From Planctomycetota bacterium (GTDB lineage Bacteria; Planctomycetota; SZUA-567; H5-PLA8): a stretch of DNA of 64,000 nucleotides. Under the pieces are notes generated by a model that had not been told where the DNA came from, did not search any database, and saw only the letters and a list, made by a program, of their open reading frames with translations. The stretch is taken from the NCBI GenBank assembly GCA_027493525.1, contig JAOSKN010000001.1:1364001-1428000 (forward strand), read 5' to 3'. A program made the translations under genes and the position numbers. Positions 51,574-60,092 of the stretch are shown here, in pieces; the stretch's first letter is position 1; the number at the start of each line of letters is the position of its first letter.

Positions 51574-51704
51574 GGGGAACGCCCGGTCTCCGTTCGTTCC
51601 GGCTGCACACCGGCCCTGCCCCGCCGGCCGTCCAACGGGTACGCTGGCAGGCACGAGAGCCCGTGCCGACAATCTACATCGTGTCCCTGCCTAGCGGAAG
51701 GTTT

Positions 51705-51733
51705 GTCTTAGGGTCATTTCCGCAACCTGTCAA
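51705..51733 (-). promoter_or_regulatory. Promoter of the Roadblock operon
   Basis: Minus strand TTGACA (51728-51733), a 17-bp spacer and TAAGAC (51705-51710). Start of transcription near 51698 would give a leader of about 125 nt to the ATG at 51573. It overlaps the region upstream of the divergent membrane-protein gene. Confidence 0.6.
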
Positions 51734-51821
51734 GCATCTTGCCGCCGTTTTCCACGAAAAGGGAAGTCCGAATTCGACTTACGTGAATTACAATGTTCCG
51801 GTTAACGGTGAGGGGAAGGCG

Positions 51822-52958
51822 TTGAGCGCCATCGACTCCTCGGCTACGGACACCTCCGCTCCCATCCGCGTCGCCGAGTCCCATGCTGCGCCACTCTACT
51901 TTTTGGGCCCTTGGCCGGACCTGCTCGCCATGGGCGGATTCGGGTTGCTGCTCTGGGGCGCCCTGCGCGTCGCGGGAGACCCCGCGCTGGATCCCGAGGC
52001 CACGGGGGTCGCGCAAGCCCTTGCCTGGGCGGCCGTCCTCTTCCACTATCCGCACTTCGCCGCGGCGGCCTGGCCGCTCTATTCGCGCATGGACCGCATC
52101 AAGCGCCATGCCGCAACCGCGCTGATCTGGCCCCTGGTCCTGCTGGCGGTGATGCTGGTTTGCCTGCGCCACTCGACCACCTTCCTGCCCTTCTTCTGCA
52201 AGCTGGCGCTGCTCTGGATCGGCTACCACTACGCGGCGCAGACTCATGGGCTGGGCCTGCTCTACCTGCGGCGCGCGGGGTTTCCCGCGGACCGGGTCTC
52301 GCGGCTGCTGCTGGGCAGCATTGCCTTCGCGCCGATTTTCTATGCGCTGGTCTGCCTGGACATCCGCGTACAGGGCGCCGATTTCGGCCGCCTGGCGCAG
52401 GGGATCCGGCCGCTCGGGCTGCCGGATGCCTTCCCGCTGGCGGCGCTGGCCGGGGTCTGCCTCTCCGTGGCCGGCGTGGCCGCGCTGGCGATCCACTTGA
52501 AGCTGAAACACGAGCGCGCCCTGCCGCCGGTGGTACTGCTGCCGGCGGCCGTCCAATTGCTCTGGTTCGTGCCGGGGGCCGCGGAGTGCGACCCGTACGT
52601 GCGCTTCGCGTCCTTCGGGCTGGTGCACGGACTGCAATACCTCGCGCTGGCGGCGGTCGTCGAGATCAAAGAGGTCCGCACGCAGGATCCCTCGCTGACG
52701 CGCGCGCAACTCGGACGGGACGTGCTGCTGTATTACGTCATCCTGATCGCCTTCGGCGCGGCGGCGTTCGTGGGCCTGCCCTGGCTGCTCGGAACGCTGC
52801 GCGTGGCGCGGCATGTCCTCGAGCCGACGCTGATCGCGCTGCTCTGGGCGCATCACGCCTTCCTCGACGGCGTGCTCTGGAAGCCGCGGACCCCGGCGGC
52901 GGCGGCCTTGGCGGATTTCTCCTTCGCGCAGCTCCCCGAACCGGAGGCGCAACCTTGA
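51822..52958 (+). CDS. Polytopic membrane protein coupled to a cyclophilin-like gene
   Basis: A 378-residue protein from a TTG at 51822 with AGGGGA just upstream; the open frame continues to a GTG at 51663 but this earlier stretch overlaps the divergent promoter and is not protein-like. About eight to nine hydrophobic helices are seen (e.g. ALIWPLVLLAVMLVCL, VVLLPAAVQLLWFVPG). Several aromatic/His-rich loops (FHYPHFA, GYHYAAQTHGLGL, WAHHAFLDGVLWK) are notable; no family recognised. Its stop overlaps the next gene's TTG start (TTGA), so the two are coupled. Confidence 0.7.
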   Translation: MSAIDSSATDTSAPIRVAESHAAPLYFLGPWPDLLAMGGFGLLLWGALRVAGDPALDPEATGVAQALAWAAVLFHYPHFAAAAWPLYSRMDRIKRHAATALIWPLVLLAVMLVCLRHSTTFLPFFCKLALLWIGYHYAAQTHGLGLLYLRRAGFPADRVSRLLLGSIAFAPIFYALVCLDIRVQGADFGRLAQGIRPLGLPDAFPLAALAGVCLSVAGVAALAIHLKLKHERALPPVVLLPAAVQLLWFVPGAAECDPYVRFASFGLVHGLQYLALAAVVEIKEVRTQDPSLTRAQLGRDVLLYYVILIAFGAAAFVGLPWLLGTLRVARHVLEPTLIALLWAHHAFLDGVLWKPRTPAAAALADFSFAQLPEPEAQP

Positions 52959-53980
52959 CCGCGCTCGCGCGCCCATGCCGCTTGGGGGCCTGGCTGGCCC
53001 CGATCCTGCTGCTCGCCTCGGGGGGGGCGCGGGGCGAATCGGACGAATTCGCCGTGGGCGAGCCGGCTTCCGGCGAAGCGCTGCAGCGGCACGTGGTGCT
53101 GAAAACCTCGCTGGGGCGCATCCGCCTGGCGCTGGCGCCGGAGGTCTCCGCCGCGTACTGCCGCCGCTTCCTGGAACTGTGCCGCGGCGGCGTCTACGAC
53201 GGGACGCTCTTCAACCGGGTCGAACGGGGCGCGTGGCTGGAAGCGGGGCAGTTCAATACGCGGGGCAAGCCGGTCACCGCGGCACAGAAAGGGCTGCTCA
53301 AGCCCCTGCCGCGGGAGCCGCGGGCCGTGCGAATGTTCTCGAACGGTTCGGTGAGCTTCCTGCGCCCGGATATCGGGGATTCGCTGCTCCGCTTTTACCT
53401 GGGTTCGGCCGCCTATCCGGACGAGAGCGCCATACCATTCGCGCAGGTCGTCGGGGGATACGAGACGCTGGCCCGGATCAACGGCGTGCGCATCGGGGAG
53501 AACGGATACCCCCTGCGCGCGATCGCGATCTTCGAGACGACGGTCTTGCGCCCGGAAGCCGCCATGCCGCCGGATCCGATCTACGACCAGCTTGTCGAGG
53601 AGCGCTACCGCAACTTCGTCGACCCCAAGTACGAACTGCGCCCCGAACGGGTCGTCTTTCGCCAGACGCCGCCCACGGACGCCGCGCGCGGCGAGGATCC
53701 GGCGGTGGCGCTGGCCGCGCTGCTGGGGCTGCTGGGACTGGCGTTGTGCGTCTGGGGCGGGCGGCGCGCGCCGCAGCTCCCGGCGCTCGGCGCGCTGGGT
53801 TTCCTTACCGGCGGCTTCGCGCTGTACGTCCTGCTCTTCGAGGACGCCCAAGAGAGCGGCGGCCTGGCCGGCGCGCTCTTCGTCGGCGCCATCGCGGCCT
53901 GCTGGATGCTCGGGCGCGTCGAGTCGCCCGAGGCCGAAGCCCCGCAGGCCGGCCCAGACTCCCCGACTCTCAAAACCTGA
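52955..53980 (+). CDS. Membrane-anchored cyclophilin-like peptidyl-prolyl isomerase
   Basis: A 341-residue protein from a TTG start that overlaps the previous stop by 4 nt, with GGAGG 9 nt upstream. A signal peptide (residues 1-26) precedes a cyclophilin-type domain at about residues 45-195: HVVLKTSLGRIRLALAPEVS, YDGTLFNRVERG and a later PFAQVVGGYETLARINGVRI. The usual FxxxxxxQxGD catalytic block is replaced, so activity is uncertain. Two or three membrane helices follow (about 250-315). It could fold or dock the neighbouring membrane protein. Confidence 0.75.
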   Translation: MTALARPCRLGAWLAPILLLASGGARGESDEFAVGEPASGEALQRHVVLKTSLGRIRLALAPEVSAAYCRRFLELCRGGVYDGTLFNRVERGAWLEAGQFNTRGKPVTAAQKGLLKPLPREPRAVRMFSNGSVSFLRPDIGDSLLRFYLGSAAYPDESAIPFAQVVGGYETLARINGVRIGENGYPLRAIAIFETTVLRPEAAMPPDPIYDQLVEERYRNFVDPKYELRPERVVFRQTPPTDAARGEDPAVALAALLGLLGLALCVWGGRRAPQLPALGALGFLTGGFALYVLLFEDAQESGGLAGALFVGAIAACWMLGRVESPEAEAPQAGPDSPTLKT

Positions 53981-54025
53981 CGCGGGCGGCCCGGCGCGCG
54001 CGCCGGCCCGCCCGCGTCAGGGGCG

Positions 54026-54298
54026 CTACTCGGCCGCCTGCTCTTCCGCCTTCGGCTTGCGGTGCTTGCCGCGTTGGCCGTGCTGCGCGTGCCGCGCTTC
54101 GGCCATGGCCATGAACTCCTCCTTGCCGAGCTTCCCGTCGCCGTCCTTGTCGAACCGCTCCAGGACCTTCTGCCAGCGCTGCTCGCAGCGCTCGGCCTTC
54201 TTCTCGTCCGGCGCCTCGCCGTCGCCGGCCAGCGCCGCCGAACCCGCGAACAGAAGCCCCGCCAGCGCCAACGTACCTGCTCCGATCAACCGCTTCAT
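54026..54298 (-). CDS. Small exported EF-hand protein
   Basis: A 90-residue protein; AAGGAGG five to ten bases before the ATG gives a firm start. Signal peptide 1-24. One EF-hand loop D50KDGDGKLGKEE61 has all calcium ligands in place, followed by a His/Gln/Lys-rich tail (ARHAQHGQRGKHRKPK). Likely a periplasmic or secreted calcium-binding protein. Confidence 0.82.
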   Translation of the reverse strand: MKRLIGAGTLALAGLLFAGSAALAGDGEAPDEKKAERCEQRWQKVLERFDKDGDGKLGKEEFMAMAEARHAQHGQRGKHRKPKAEEQAAE

Positions 54299-54389
54299 GC
54301 TGCACCTCCTTGAAAAGGGTTTACCCCTCGCTCCACCCAGAAAGACGCGGCCGGAAGCGGATCATTCAAAATCTGATCGTGTAATTCTT

Positions 54390-54417
54390 TTGATATTAAA
54401 TGGTTGTGGGATTTCAA
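54390..54417 (-). promoter_or_regulatory. Candidate promoter of the EF-hand gene
   Basis: In an AT-rich island (54361-54430) the minus strand has TTGAAA (54412-54417), a 16-bp spacer and TATCAA (54390-54395), about 95 bp upstream of the ATG at 54298. Confidence 0.4.
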
Positions 54418-54523
54418 CACACTGAGGAAGTTCGCCACACACGCACGGCCAACGGAGCCGGTGGTGCGTCGCGACGGCGTTTGTGGGAGGCGGCGAAGAG
54501 GTTGGCCGCGACCAGGGCGCGCC

Positions 54524-54652
54524 CTACTTCCCCTTCAAGGTCACCCTTGCCACGCGATTCTTCTGCAGCGCAACCCAGACGATGCCGTCGGGGCCGGGCG
54601 AGATCTCCAGTGGGCAGTGTCCAGGCGCGGACAGCTCGAACTCGTCGAGAGG
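54524..54652 (-). pseudogene. Remnant of a Vgb/streptogramin-lyase-like beta-propeller
   Basis: The minus strand encodes about 42 residues without a start, preceded directly by an in-frame stop (54653-54655): ...EFELSAPGHCPLEISPGPDG then IVWVALQKNRVARVTLKGK and a stop at 54524. The GPDG.vW...N.v.R.T pattern is a single blade of virginiamycin-B-lyase-type propellers. It appears to be a decayed fragment of a once larger gene. The rest of 54299-54752 shows no gene. Confidence 0.5.
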
Positions 54653-54752
54653 TCAGGAATCAGGCCGGGGGTTGACGGGCGCGGGGGGTGGAACTACAGA
54701 TGGAGCCGGACGGATGCGCTCAAGTCCGGCGGCGAAACCTACGAATCCTGAA

Positions 54753-55163
54753 ATGACCATGTGGCCCTTCACCGAGCGGATCAAGACGCCCGAAGGCGAA
54801 CCCTACCTGACCCGGTACACGCTCCTGCACCTGCCGGGCCTGCGCGTCTACCTGCATCACCTCCACCGCGCCGACGAGGACCGGCACCTGCACGACCACC
54901 CGTGGAACTTCACCTCGCTGGTGCTTAAGGGCGGATACGTGGAAGAGACGCTTGCGGGCTCGCGCGAGCACCGGCCCGGCGCGGTGATCCGGCACCGCGC
55001 CGAAGACGTCCACCGCGTGGCGAGCCTGCCCAAGGGTTCGGCGTGGACGCTCGTCTTCTGCGGGCGCAAGCGCCGCTCGTGGGGCTTCCTGGTGGAGCAG
55101 AACTGGGTGGATTCCAGCGCCTACCTGCGCGACGCGAAAGGCACGGCGGGCGCGCGCCCCTGA
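54753..55163 (+). CDS. Small cupin-type protein
   Basis: A 136-residue protein; ATG at 54753 or 54759. A single cupin is visible: YLHHLHRADEDRHLHDHPWN (His-rich motif 1 with HxH and E/H), then SLVLKGGYVEE, RPGAVIRHRAEDVHRV (motif 2) and WTLVFCGRKRRSWGF. A metal ion is probably bound by the HLHDH histidines. It converges on the coiled-coil gene ending at 55186. The function is unknown. Confidence 0.7.
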   Translation: MTMWPFTERIKTPEGEPYLTRYTLLHLPGLRVYLHHLHRADEDRHLHDHPWNFTSLVLKGGYVEETLAGSREHRPGAVIRHRAEDVHRVASLPKGSAWTLVFCGRKRRSWGFLVEQNWVDSSAYLRDAKGTAGARP

Positions 55164-55185
55164 GCCTCGGCGACCCGGCCTGGAA

Positions 55186-56658
55186 TTACTCGGCGCGCGA
55201 GCACGCGCTGGCGAGGCTCTGGTAGTAGAGCTGAATGTGCCGGCGATACTCCGGCGGCGCGCTCAGCCGCAGCGACTGCTCGACCTCCTCGCGTTCCTTC
55301 TGCGGCAGCGCCACAACCCAATTGCGTTCGCGGTCGGCGGCGAGCTTGCCGTAGCGGAATCCGCCCACGCCGGCGTCGTGCGGCTGCCCGTCCTTGGCCT
55401 CCTGGCCTTCGGCGCCGCTCGGGCTGGAAGCCTGGACCGGCGGGCCTCCGGCGGGCGGCCCGTTCTCGTCCGCAGGTTCGCCCTGCCGTTCCCTATTCCG
55501 CGCTTCGGCCAGGTCCTTCCGGGTCCGCTCGATCGCCCGGCCCAGCGCATCCAGCACCTCATGCTGCGCGCCCTTGGCCTTCGAAGGATCGTCCTTGAGG
55601 ATCCCGTCGCGCGCTTCATCGGACTTCTTCGGCGCGCCGTCGAGTTCGGGGTTGTCCGCCTTGAGCCCGTCAAGCCTGCGGGAGACCTCGTGCTGATCCT
55701 GGGCATTCCGGTTCACGTCTGCATCGTGCTTCGGATTGAGGTTCTCGGTTTCGGAATTCGTCCGTCGCTGCCGGTCGCGGGTATCCTGCAAGTCCGCGAG
55801 GTTCTTCTCGAGCCGGCCCACCTCGTCGTCAGTCCGCTTGTTCAATTCCTTTTCAGCATCGCGCAGCGTGTTCAGGACTTTCTCCTGCTTCCGTTCGCCC
55901 CCGGCGAGTTTGTTGTCGCCGATATCCGCACCGGCGTCCCGCGAGGTCCGTTCGGTATCGTCGCCCTCGATCCGGTCCAGCACCTTGCGGAACGGCTCCG
56001 CGCCGTCGGGATCGCTCTTCTGCAGGTTCCCGATCCGCTGCCTGAGTTCCTTCTTTGCCTTCTCGAGTTCCCCGGTGGCCTTGGACTGGTCGTCAGCGGC
56101 CTTTTTCAGGGCGTCGCGCTCCTCGCCGTTCAGTTCGCCGGGCGCGCGGCCTTCGAGACCCTCGTGGGTCAGGCGCGTCTCCTTCACTTTATCCAGTGCC
56201 GTCCGCTGCTTCTCGATCGCGTTCTTCAGAATGTCCTGAACGAGCGCGGCGGCCAAGTCGCGCTCCACCTGGCTGAGCAGCTTGGAGAGTTCGTCGTTCA
56301 CCAGGCCCTGGCCAGACAGCGCCTTGCGCAACTCGCCTTCCTTCAATTCGCGCAAGATGCGCGGAATCTCATCCCGGTTCAGGTCCTTCAGCTTCTCGCC
56401 GGCGCCCTCGAGCTTGCCCTGCGCTTCCAGGACCACGCCGAAGTTCTCGTGGACCTCTTCGAGCACCTCGCCGAACTGCACGGCCGTCTTGTCCAATTGC
56501 AGTCCGACTTTCTGCTGCCGGGATTGGATCGGCCGCGTCGCGCGCTCGGCGGCGCGGGCCTCGTCCGGTTGCGGCGCGCGCTCTTCCGCCGCGAGGCCAT
56601 AGCCCAGGACCACGCAACTCAGCCACAGCGCACTCCGGAACTTGAATACTCGCATCAT
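55186..56658 (-). CDS. Exported coiled-coil protein with conserved C-terminal tail (paralogue B)
   Basis: A 490-residue protein with a signal peptide (1-23) and GGAG upstream of the start at 56658 (the next ATG is one codon later). Residues 40-330 are charged coiled coil, beginning RPIQSRQQKVGLQL and QFGEVLEEVHENFGVVLE. A Gly/Pro/Ser linker precedes the tail 425-490: QPHDAGVGGFRYGK, then WVVALPQKEREEVEQ and PPEYRRHIQLYYQ. N-terminus, middle and tail all closely match the frameshifted neighbour (57015-59937), so they are tandem paralogues. Expected to be a structural or scaffold protein of the envelope; no enzyme motif. Confidence 0.8.
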   Translation of the reverse strand: MMRVFKFRSALWLSCVVLGYGLAAEERAPQPDEARAAERATRPIQSRQQKVGLQLDKTAVQFGEVLEEVHENFGVVLEAQGKLEGAGEKLKDLNRDEIPRILRELKEGELRKALSGQGLVNDELSKLLSQVERDLAAALVQDILKNAIEKQRTALDKVKETRLTHEGLEGRAPGELNGEERDALKKAADDQSKATGELEKAKKELRQRIGNLQKSDPDGAEPFRKVLDRIEGDDTERTSRDAGADIGDNKLAGGERKQEKVLNTLRDAEKELNKRTDDEVGRLEKNLADLQDTRDRQRRTNSETENLNPKHDADVNRNAQDQHEVSRRLDGLKADNPELDGAPKKSDEARDGILKDDPSKAKGAQHEVLDALGRAIERTRKDLAEARNRERQGEPADENGPPAGGPPVQASSPSGAEGQEAKDGQPHDAGVGGFRYGKLAADRERNWVVALPQKEREEVEQSLRLSAPPEYRRHIQLYYQSLASACSRAE

Positions 56659-56960
56659 GGGTCGCTCCAGTCCGGCAAGTTCCGACTCAAGAGCGTAACA
56701 AGCCCGGAAGCGCCAACGAATCAGGCTCCGAGCTTGGAGTTCATACTGGCAGACTCAGTACACCGGACCTCTCGCGCATCGAATGCGATTTCTTTTGATT
56801 ACCGAATTCGGCACCAGAATTGCCTTTGAAAGCAAGTGCAATCAAGCGCCTCTCCAGATTCAAGCGGGCCTTGATTCCCCGTGAATCGCGCTGCCCGGCT
56901 CCGATTCAACACGAGCGATGCCCGCACGAGCCTGAGATTTATTGCTTGCGCGAAGGCATG
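56659..56960. other. Non-coding stretch between the two coiled-coil paralogues
   Basis: About 300 bp between the start of the gene at 56658 and the terminator of the neighbour. It should hold the promoter for the former but no convincing -35/-10 pair could be placed by eye. Confidence 0.3.
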
Positions 56961-56988
56961 AAAAAAGGCGGCTCTTGCGAGCCGCCTT
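56961..56988 (-). terminator. Intrinsic terminator of the Gln-rich paralogue
   Basis: Minus strand AAGGCGGCTC, loop GCAA, GAGCCGCCTT, then TTTT. It starts 26 bp past the stop at 57015 and has a 10-bp perfect stem. Confidence 0.9.
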
Positions 56989-57014
56989 GCAGGGCGTCTG
57001 CGCAGGCTCGAACG

Positions 57015-59102
57015 TTACTCGCCGGAATTGGCGCTGGCCAGATTCTGGTAGTAGAGCTTGATGTGCCGGCGGTACGCGGGCGGCATGTTCTGCTTGAGCG
57101 CCTGCTCGACTTCTTCGCGGTCCTTCGGCGGCAGCGCGACGATCCAGTTGGCTTCCTTGTCGCCGGACATCTTGCCGTACTGGAAGGAGCCCATCCCGGC
57201 GTCGTGCGGCTTGCCCTCGGCCTGCTGCTGCTGTTGCGACTGCTGGCTCTGCTGACTGGGCTGGCTCTGCTGCGCCTGGGCCATCGCCTGCGACATGGCC
57301 TGGGAGGCCTGCTGCATGGCGGCCATGGCCTGCGCCTGCGAGGCCTGCGCCTGCTGCTGCTGGCCGGCCTGCATCTGCTGCGAAGCCTGCTGCATGGCTT
57401 GGGCGGCCTGTTGCATGGCCTGCTGGGCGGCCTGGGGCATCGCCGCCATCTGCGCCTGGGCCTGCGCCTGCTGCGCCATCTGGCCCTGCTGCGGGGCCAT
57501 CTGCGCCATCTGGCTGGCGTCGGCGGCCGCCGTCTGCTGGGCCATCTGGGCTTCCTGCGCGGCGAGGCTGTCCATCATCGCCTGCATCGCTTCCATGGCC
57601 GCCTGCATGTCGAGCTGCGCGAGCTGCGCGGCGGTGGCTTCGGCGGCCTTCTGCAGGGCCTGCATCGCCTGCTGCTGCTGCTGGTGGGCCTGCTGGGGCT
57701 GCTGATTGCCGAGCATCTGCGCGGCGTTCTGCATCGCCTGCATGGCCTGCTGCATCGCCGACTGCGGGCTCTGCTGCGAGGCGGCCTGCGCCTGCGCGGC
57801 GGCTTGCGCGGCGGCTTGCTGCGCCTGCGCGGCCTCGGCCTGCTGCTGCTGCGAGTTGGCGGCCTGCTGCGCGGCCTCGGCGGCCTGTTGCGCGGCCTCG
57901 GCGGCCTTCATCGCGGCTTCCTGGGCCTTCTGGCTCTCCTGCTGCGCCTGCGGCTGCTGGCCGGCCTTCTCGGCCTGCTGCGACGCCTGCGCGTGCTGCT
58001 GCGCCTCCTGGCTGGCCGCTTTGGCCTGTTGCGCGGCCTGCTGCGCCTGCTGGGCGGCCTGCTGGGCCTCCTGCGCATGCTGGGCGGCCTGCATCGCTTC
58101 CTGCGCGGCCTGCTGCGCCTGGGCGAGCTGCTGGTCGGGCTTCTTCTCCAGGCCCTTCTGGGCTTCCTGCGCGGCGGCCACGGCTTCCTGCGCCTTCTCG
58201 GCGGCCTTTTCGGCGGACTGCTGCGCGGCCTGCTGCTCGCCCTGCTGCTGCTGCTGGGCGGCCTGCTGCGCGGCCTGCTGGCTCTCCTGCGCGGCCTGCT
58301 GGGCCTTCTGCGCGGCCTGCTCGGATTGCTGGGCTTCCTTCTGGGCCTGCTGAGCCTGTTCGCTGTTGGGGCTCTGCTGCTCGGCGCGCTGGGCCTCCTG
58401 CTTCTGCTCCTGAGCGGCCTGCTGCGCCTGCTGGGCGGCCTGCTGCGCGGCCTGGGCGGCCTGCTGCGCGGCTTCCTTCGGCTCCTGCTTCTGGGCGGAT
58501 TCCTGAGCCTGCTTCTGGGCCTGGTCGGCGATCTGTTCGGCCATCTGCGCGGCCTGCGCGGCTTCCTGGGCCTTCTGCGCGTCGGTCTTGTTGTCTTCCG
58601 GCATCTCGCTGGCGGCCTGCTCGGCGTCCTTGGCCAGCTCGTTCTGCGGCTGCGCGAGCGGGTGCGCGTCCTCGGGCTTGGCCTGATCGGTCTTGTTGGC
58701 CAGCTCCGCCTGCTGCTCCATCATCTTGCCGATCTTGTCCAACTGGTCGGCGAGTTCGGCGGCCTGCTGCTCTTCGTTCTGCGCCTTGGCCAGCTCGTCC
58801 TCGGTCCTCTTGATCGCCTCATCCAGGGCCTTGAGCACGTCCTCCTGGTTCTTCTGCGCCTGGGGGGTCTCTTCCTTCAGGATCTGGTTCTGCGCCTCGT
58901 CGGACTTCTTGGAGGCGTCGGCGAGGGTGTTGTCGTCTTCCTTGAGCTGGTCGAGTTTCTTGGAGACCTCGCCCTGGTCCTGCGCGGCCTTGGTCACCTC
59001 GGCATCGTTGTTCGCGTCCATGTTCTTCGTTTCGTTGTGCGCCTTCTCCTGCTGTTTGCGGGTCTCCTTCAGGTCCGCGAGCTTCTCCTCGAGCTGGCCC
59101 AC
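57015..59102 (-). CDS. Gln/Ala-rich coiled-coil exported protein, C-terminal part (paralogue C, frameshifted)
   Basis: A 695-residue stretch starting from a GTG that is probably not the true start: the coding frame runs on upstream to about 59397, where it should join the 59937 start by a one-base shift. Residues 1-230 match paralogue B (e.g. LADLKETRKQQEKAHNETKN, KNQEDVLKALDEAIKRTEDE). Then about 400 residues of Ala/Gln repeats (AAQQAAQAAQQAAQQAQQAA style) follow. The tail matches B: KPHDAGMGSFQYGK, WIVALPPKDREEVEQ, PPAYRRHIKLYYQ. Probably an envelope scaffold. A terminator follows the stop. Confidence 0.75.
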   Translation of the reverse strand: MGQLEEKLADLKETRKQQEKAHNETKNMDANNDAEVTKAAQDQGEVSKKLDQLKEDDNTLADASKKSDEAQNQILKEETPQAQKNQEDVLKALDEAIKRTEDELAKAQNEEQQAAELADQLDKIGKMMEQQAELANKTDQAKPEDAHPLAQPQNELAKDAEQAASEMPEDNKTDAQKAQEAAQAAQMAEQIADQAQKQAQESAQKQEPKEAAQQAAQAAQQAAQQAQQAAQEQKQEAQRAEQQSPNSEQAQQAQKEAQQSEQAAQKAQQAAQESQQAAQQAAQQQQQGEQQAAQQSAEKAAEKAQEAVAAAQEAQKGLEKKPDQQLAQAQQAAQEAMQAAQHAQEAQQAAQQAQQAAQQAKAASQEAQQHAQASQQAEKAGQQPQAQQESQKAQEAAMKAAEAAQQAAEAAQQAANSQQQQAEAAQAQQAAAQAAAQAQAASQQSPQSAMQQAMQAMQNAAQMLGNQQPQQAHQQQQQAMQALQKAAEATAAQLAQLDMQAAMEAMQAMMDSLAAQEAQMAQQTAAADASQMAQMAPQQGQMAQQAQAQAQMAAMPQAAQQAMQQAAQAMQQASQQMQAGQQQQAQASQAQAMAAMQQASQAMSQAMAQAQQSQPSQQSQQSQQQQQAEGKPHDAGMGSFQYGKMSGDKEANWIVALPPKDREEVEQALKQNMPPAYRRHIKLYYQNLASANSGE

Positions 59103-59337
59103 CTTGTCGGTCTTCTTGTCGAGCTGCTCCTCGGCCTTCTCCAGCGCGGCGAGGACCTCCTCCTGCTTCTGCTCGGCCTGCCGCAGCTTGTTGTCGTTGA
59201 TGTCGCTGGCGGCGTCCTGGGACTTCTGCTCGGCCTTTTCCTTCTCGAGCTTATCCAGCGCCTTCTGGACGTTCTCGGCGGCCTCGGGGTCGGTCGACTT
59301 CAGGTTGGCGACCTGCTCCTGGAGTTCCTTCTTGGCC

Positions 59338-59937
59338 TTATCGAGTTCCTCGGTGGCCTTCTTCTGCTCTTCGGCGGCTTCCTTCAGCGCGTTCTTTTTC
59401 TTCCTCGGTAAGCTGGCTGCGCGGCTTGCCTTCGAGGTTCTCGTTGGCCAGGCGCGTCTCCTTGGCCTTGGTCAGCGCGCTCTTCTGTTTCTTGATCGCA
59501 TCCTTGAGCGCCTTTTGGCTGACGGCGGGCGCCAATTCCTTCTGCATCTGCTTCAGGAGCTTGGTCAATTCGGTGGTCACGACGCCTTGATTTACCAGCG
59601 CCTTGCGCAGCTCGCCGTCCTTCATGTCGTTGACGATCTTCGGAATGGCCTGCTCCTGGAGACTCTTCAGCTTCTCGGAGGCGGTCTTGACCTTTTCCTT
59701 CGATTCCAACTCCACGCCCAGGTTTTCCTTGAGCTCTTCGATCACCTCCCCGAACTGATCGGAGGTCTTGCCCAGTTGCGTTCCGACCTTCTGCTGCTGG
59801 CTCTGCAGCGGCTTGGTGGCCTTGGACCCGTCGGGGCTCGGCGCCGGAGCCGGGGTGGACTCCTCCGCGCCAGCCCAGCCCGCAAACGCCGCGCAACCGA
59901 TAAGCACCAGCGCCTGAATCTTGGAAGTACCGCTCAT
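59338..59937 (-). CDS. N-terminal part of frameshifted paralogue C (signal peptide and first coiled coil)
   Basis: A 199-residue frame with AGGAG six bases before the ATG at 59937 and a signal peptide (1-24, ending GWAGAEE). Residues 40-180 match paralogue B: KPLQSQQQKVGTQLGKTSD, GEVIEELKENLGVELE, QLTEEEKE. After this the frame becomes Arg-rich nonsense (RAEGSRRRAEEG). The expected continuation NALKEAAEEQKKATEELDK is in another frame. The switch is at a run of five T (59395-59399, plus strand); deleting one base restores a 973-residue protein spanning 57015-59937. Confidence 0.8.
   Translation of the reverse strand: MSGTSKIQALVLIGCAAFAGWAGAEESTPAPAPSPDGSKATKPLQSQQQKVGTQLGKTSDQFGEVIEELKENLGVELESKEKVKTASEKLKSLQEQAIPKIVNDMKDGELRKALVNQGVVTTELTKLLKQMQKELAPAVSQKALKDAIKKQKSALTKAKETRLANENLEGKPRSQLTEEEKERAEGSRRRAEEGHRGTR
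59395..59399. other. Frameshift site in paralogue C (five-T run, five A in the gene)
   Basis: One base fewer would give EEEKNALKEAAEEQ in one frame, as in paralogue B (GEERDALKKAADDQ). See entries at 57015 and 59338. Confidence 0.8.
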
Positions 59938-60092
59938 GGAACGCTCCTGTTCGACTTGACTTTAAGGTGGAGTCACCTAGTTGGACGGGCCCCGAGACCA
60001 CCCGGACAACAACTGACCATCCCCAAGAAGGCCTGGGCTGGCTTTTTCCATTACACCGAGAAGCTTCAAGTGATAGAGGCTTTCTGATCTTT

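Noticed and set aside
56800..56820. GAATTCGGCACCAG resembling a cDNA cloning adaptor
   Set aside because: Differs from GAATTCGGCACGAG, lies in a natural intergenic stretch and shows no vector context; treated as chance.
56820..59411. 863-codon Leu/Gly/Arg-rich frame opposite the Gln-rich gene
   Set aside because: Mirror of CAG/GCC repeat codons of paralogue C; not a protein.
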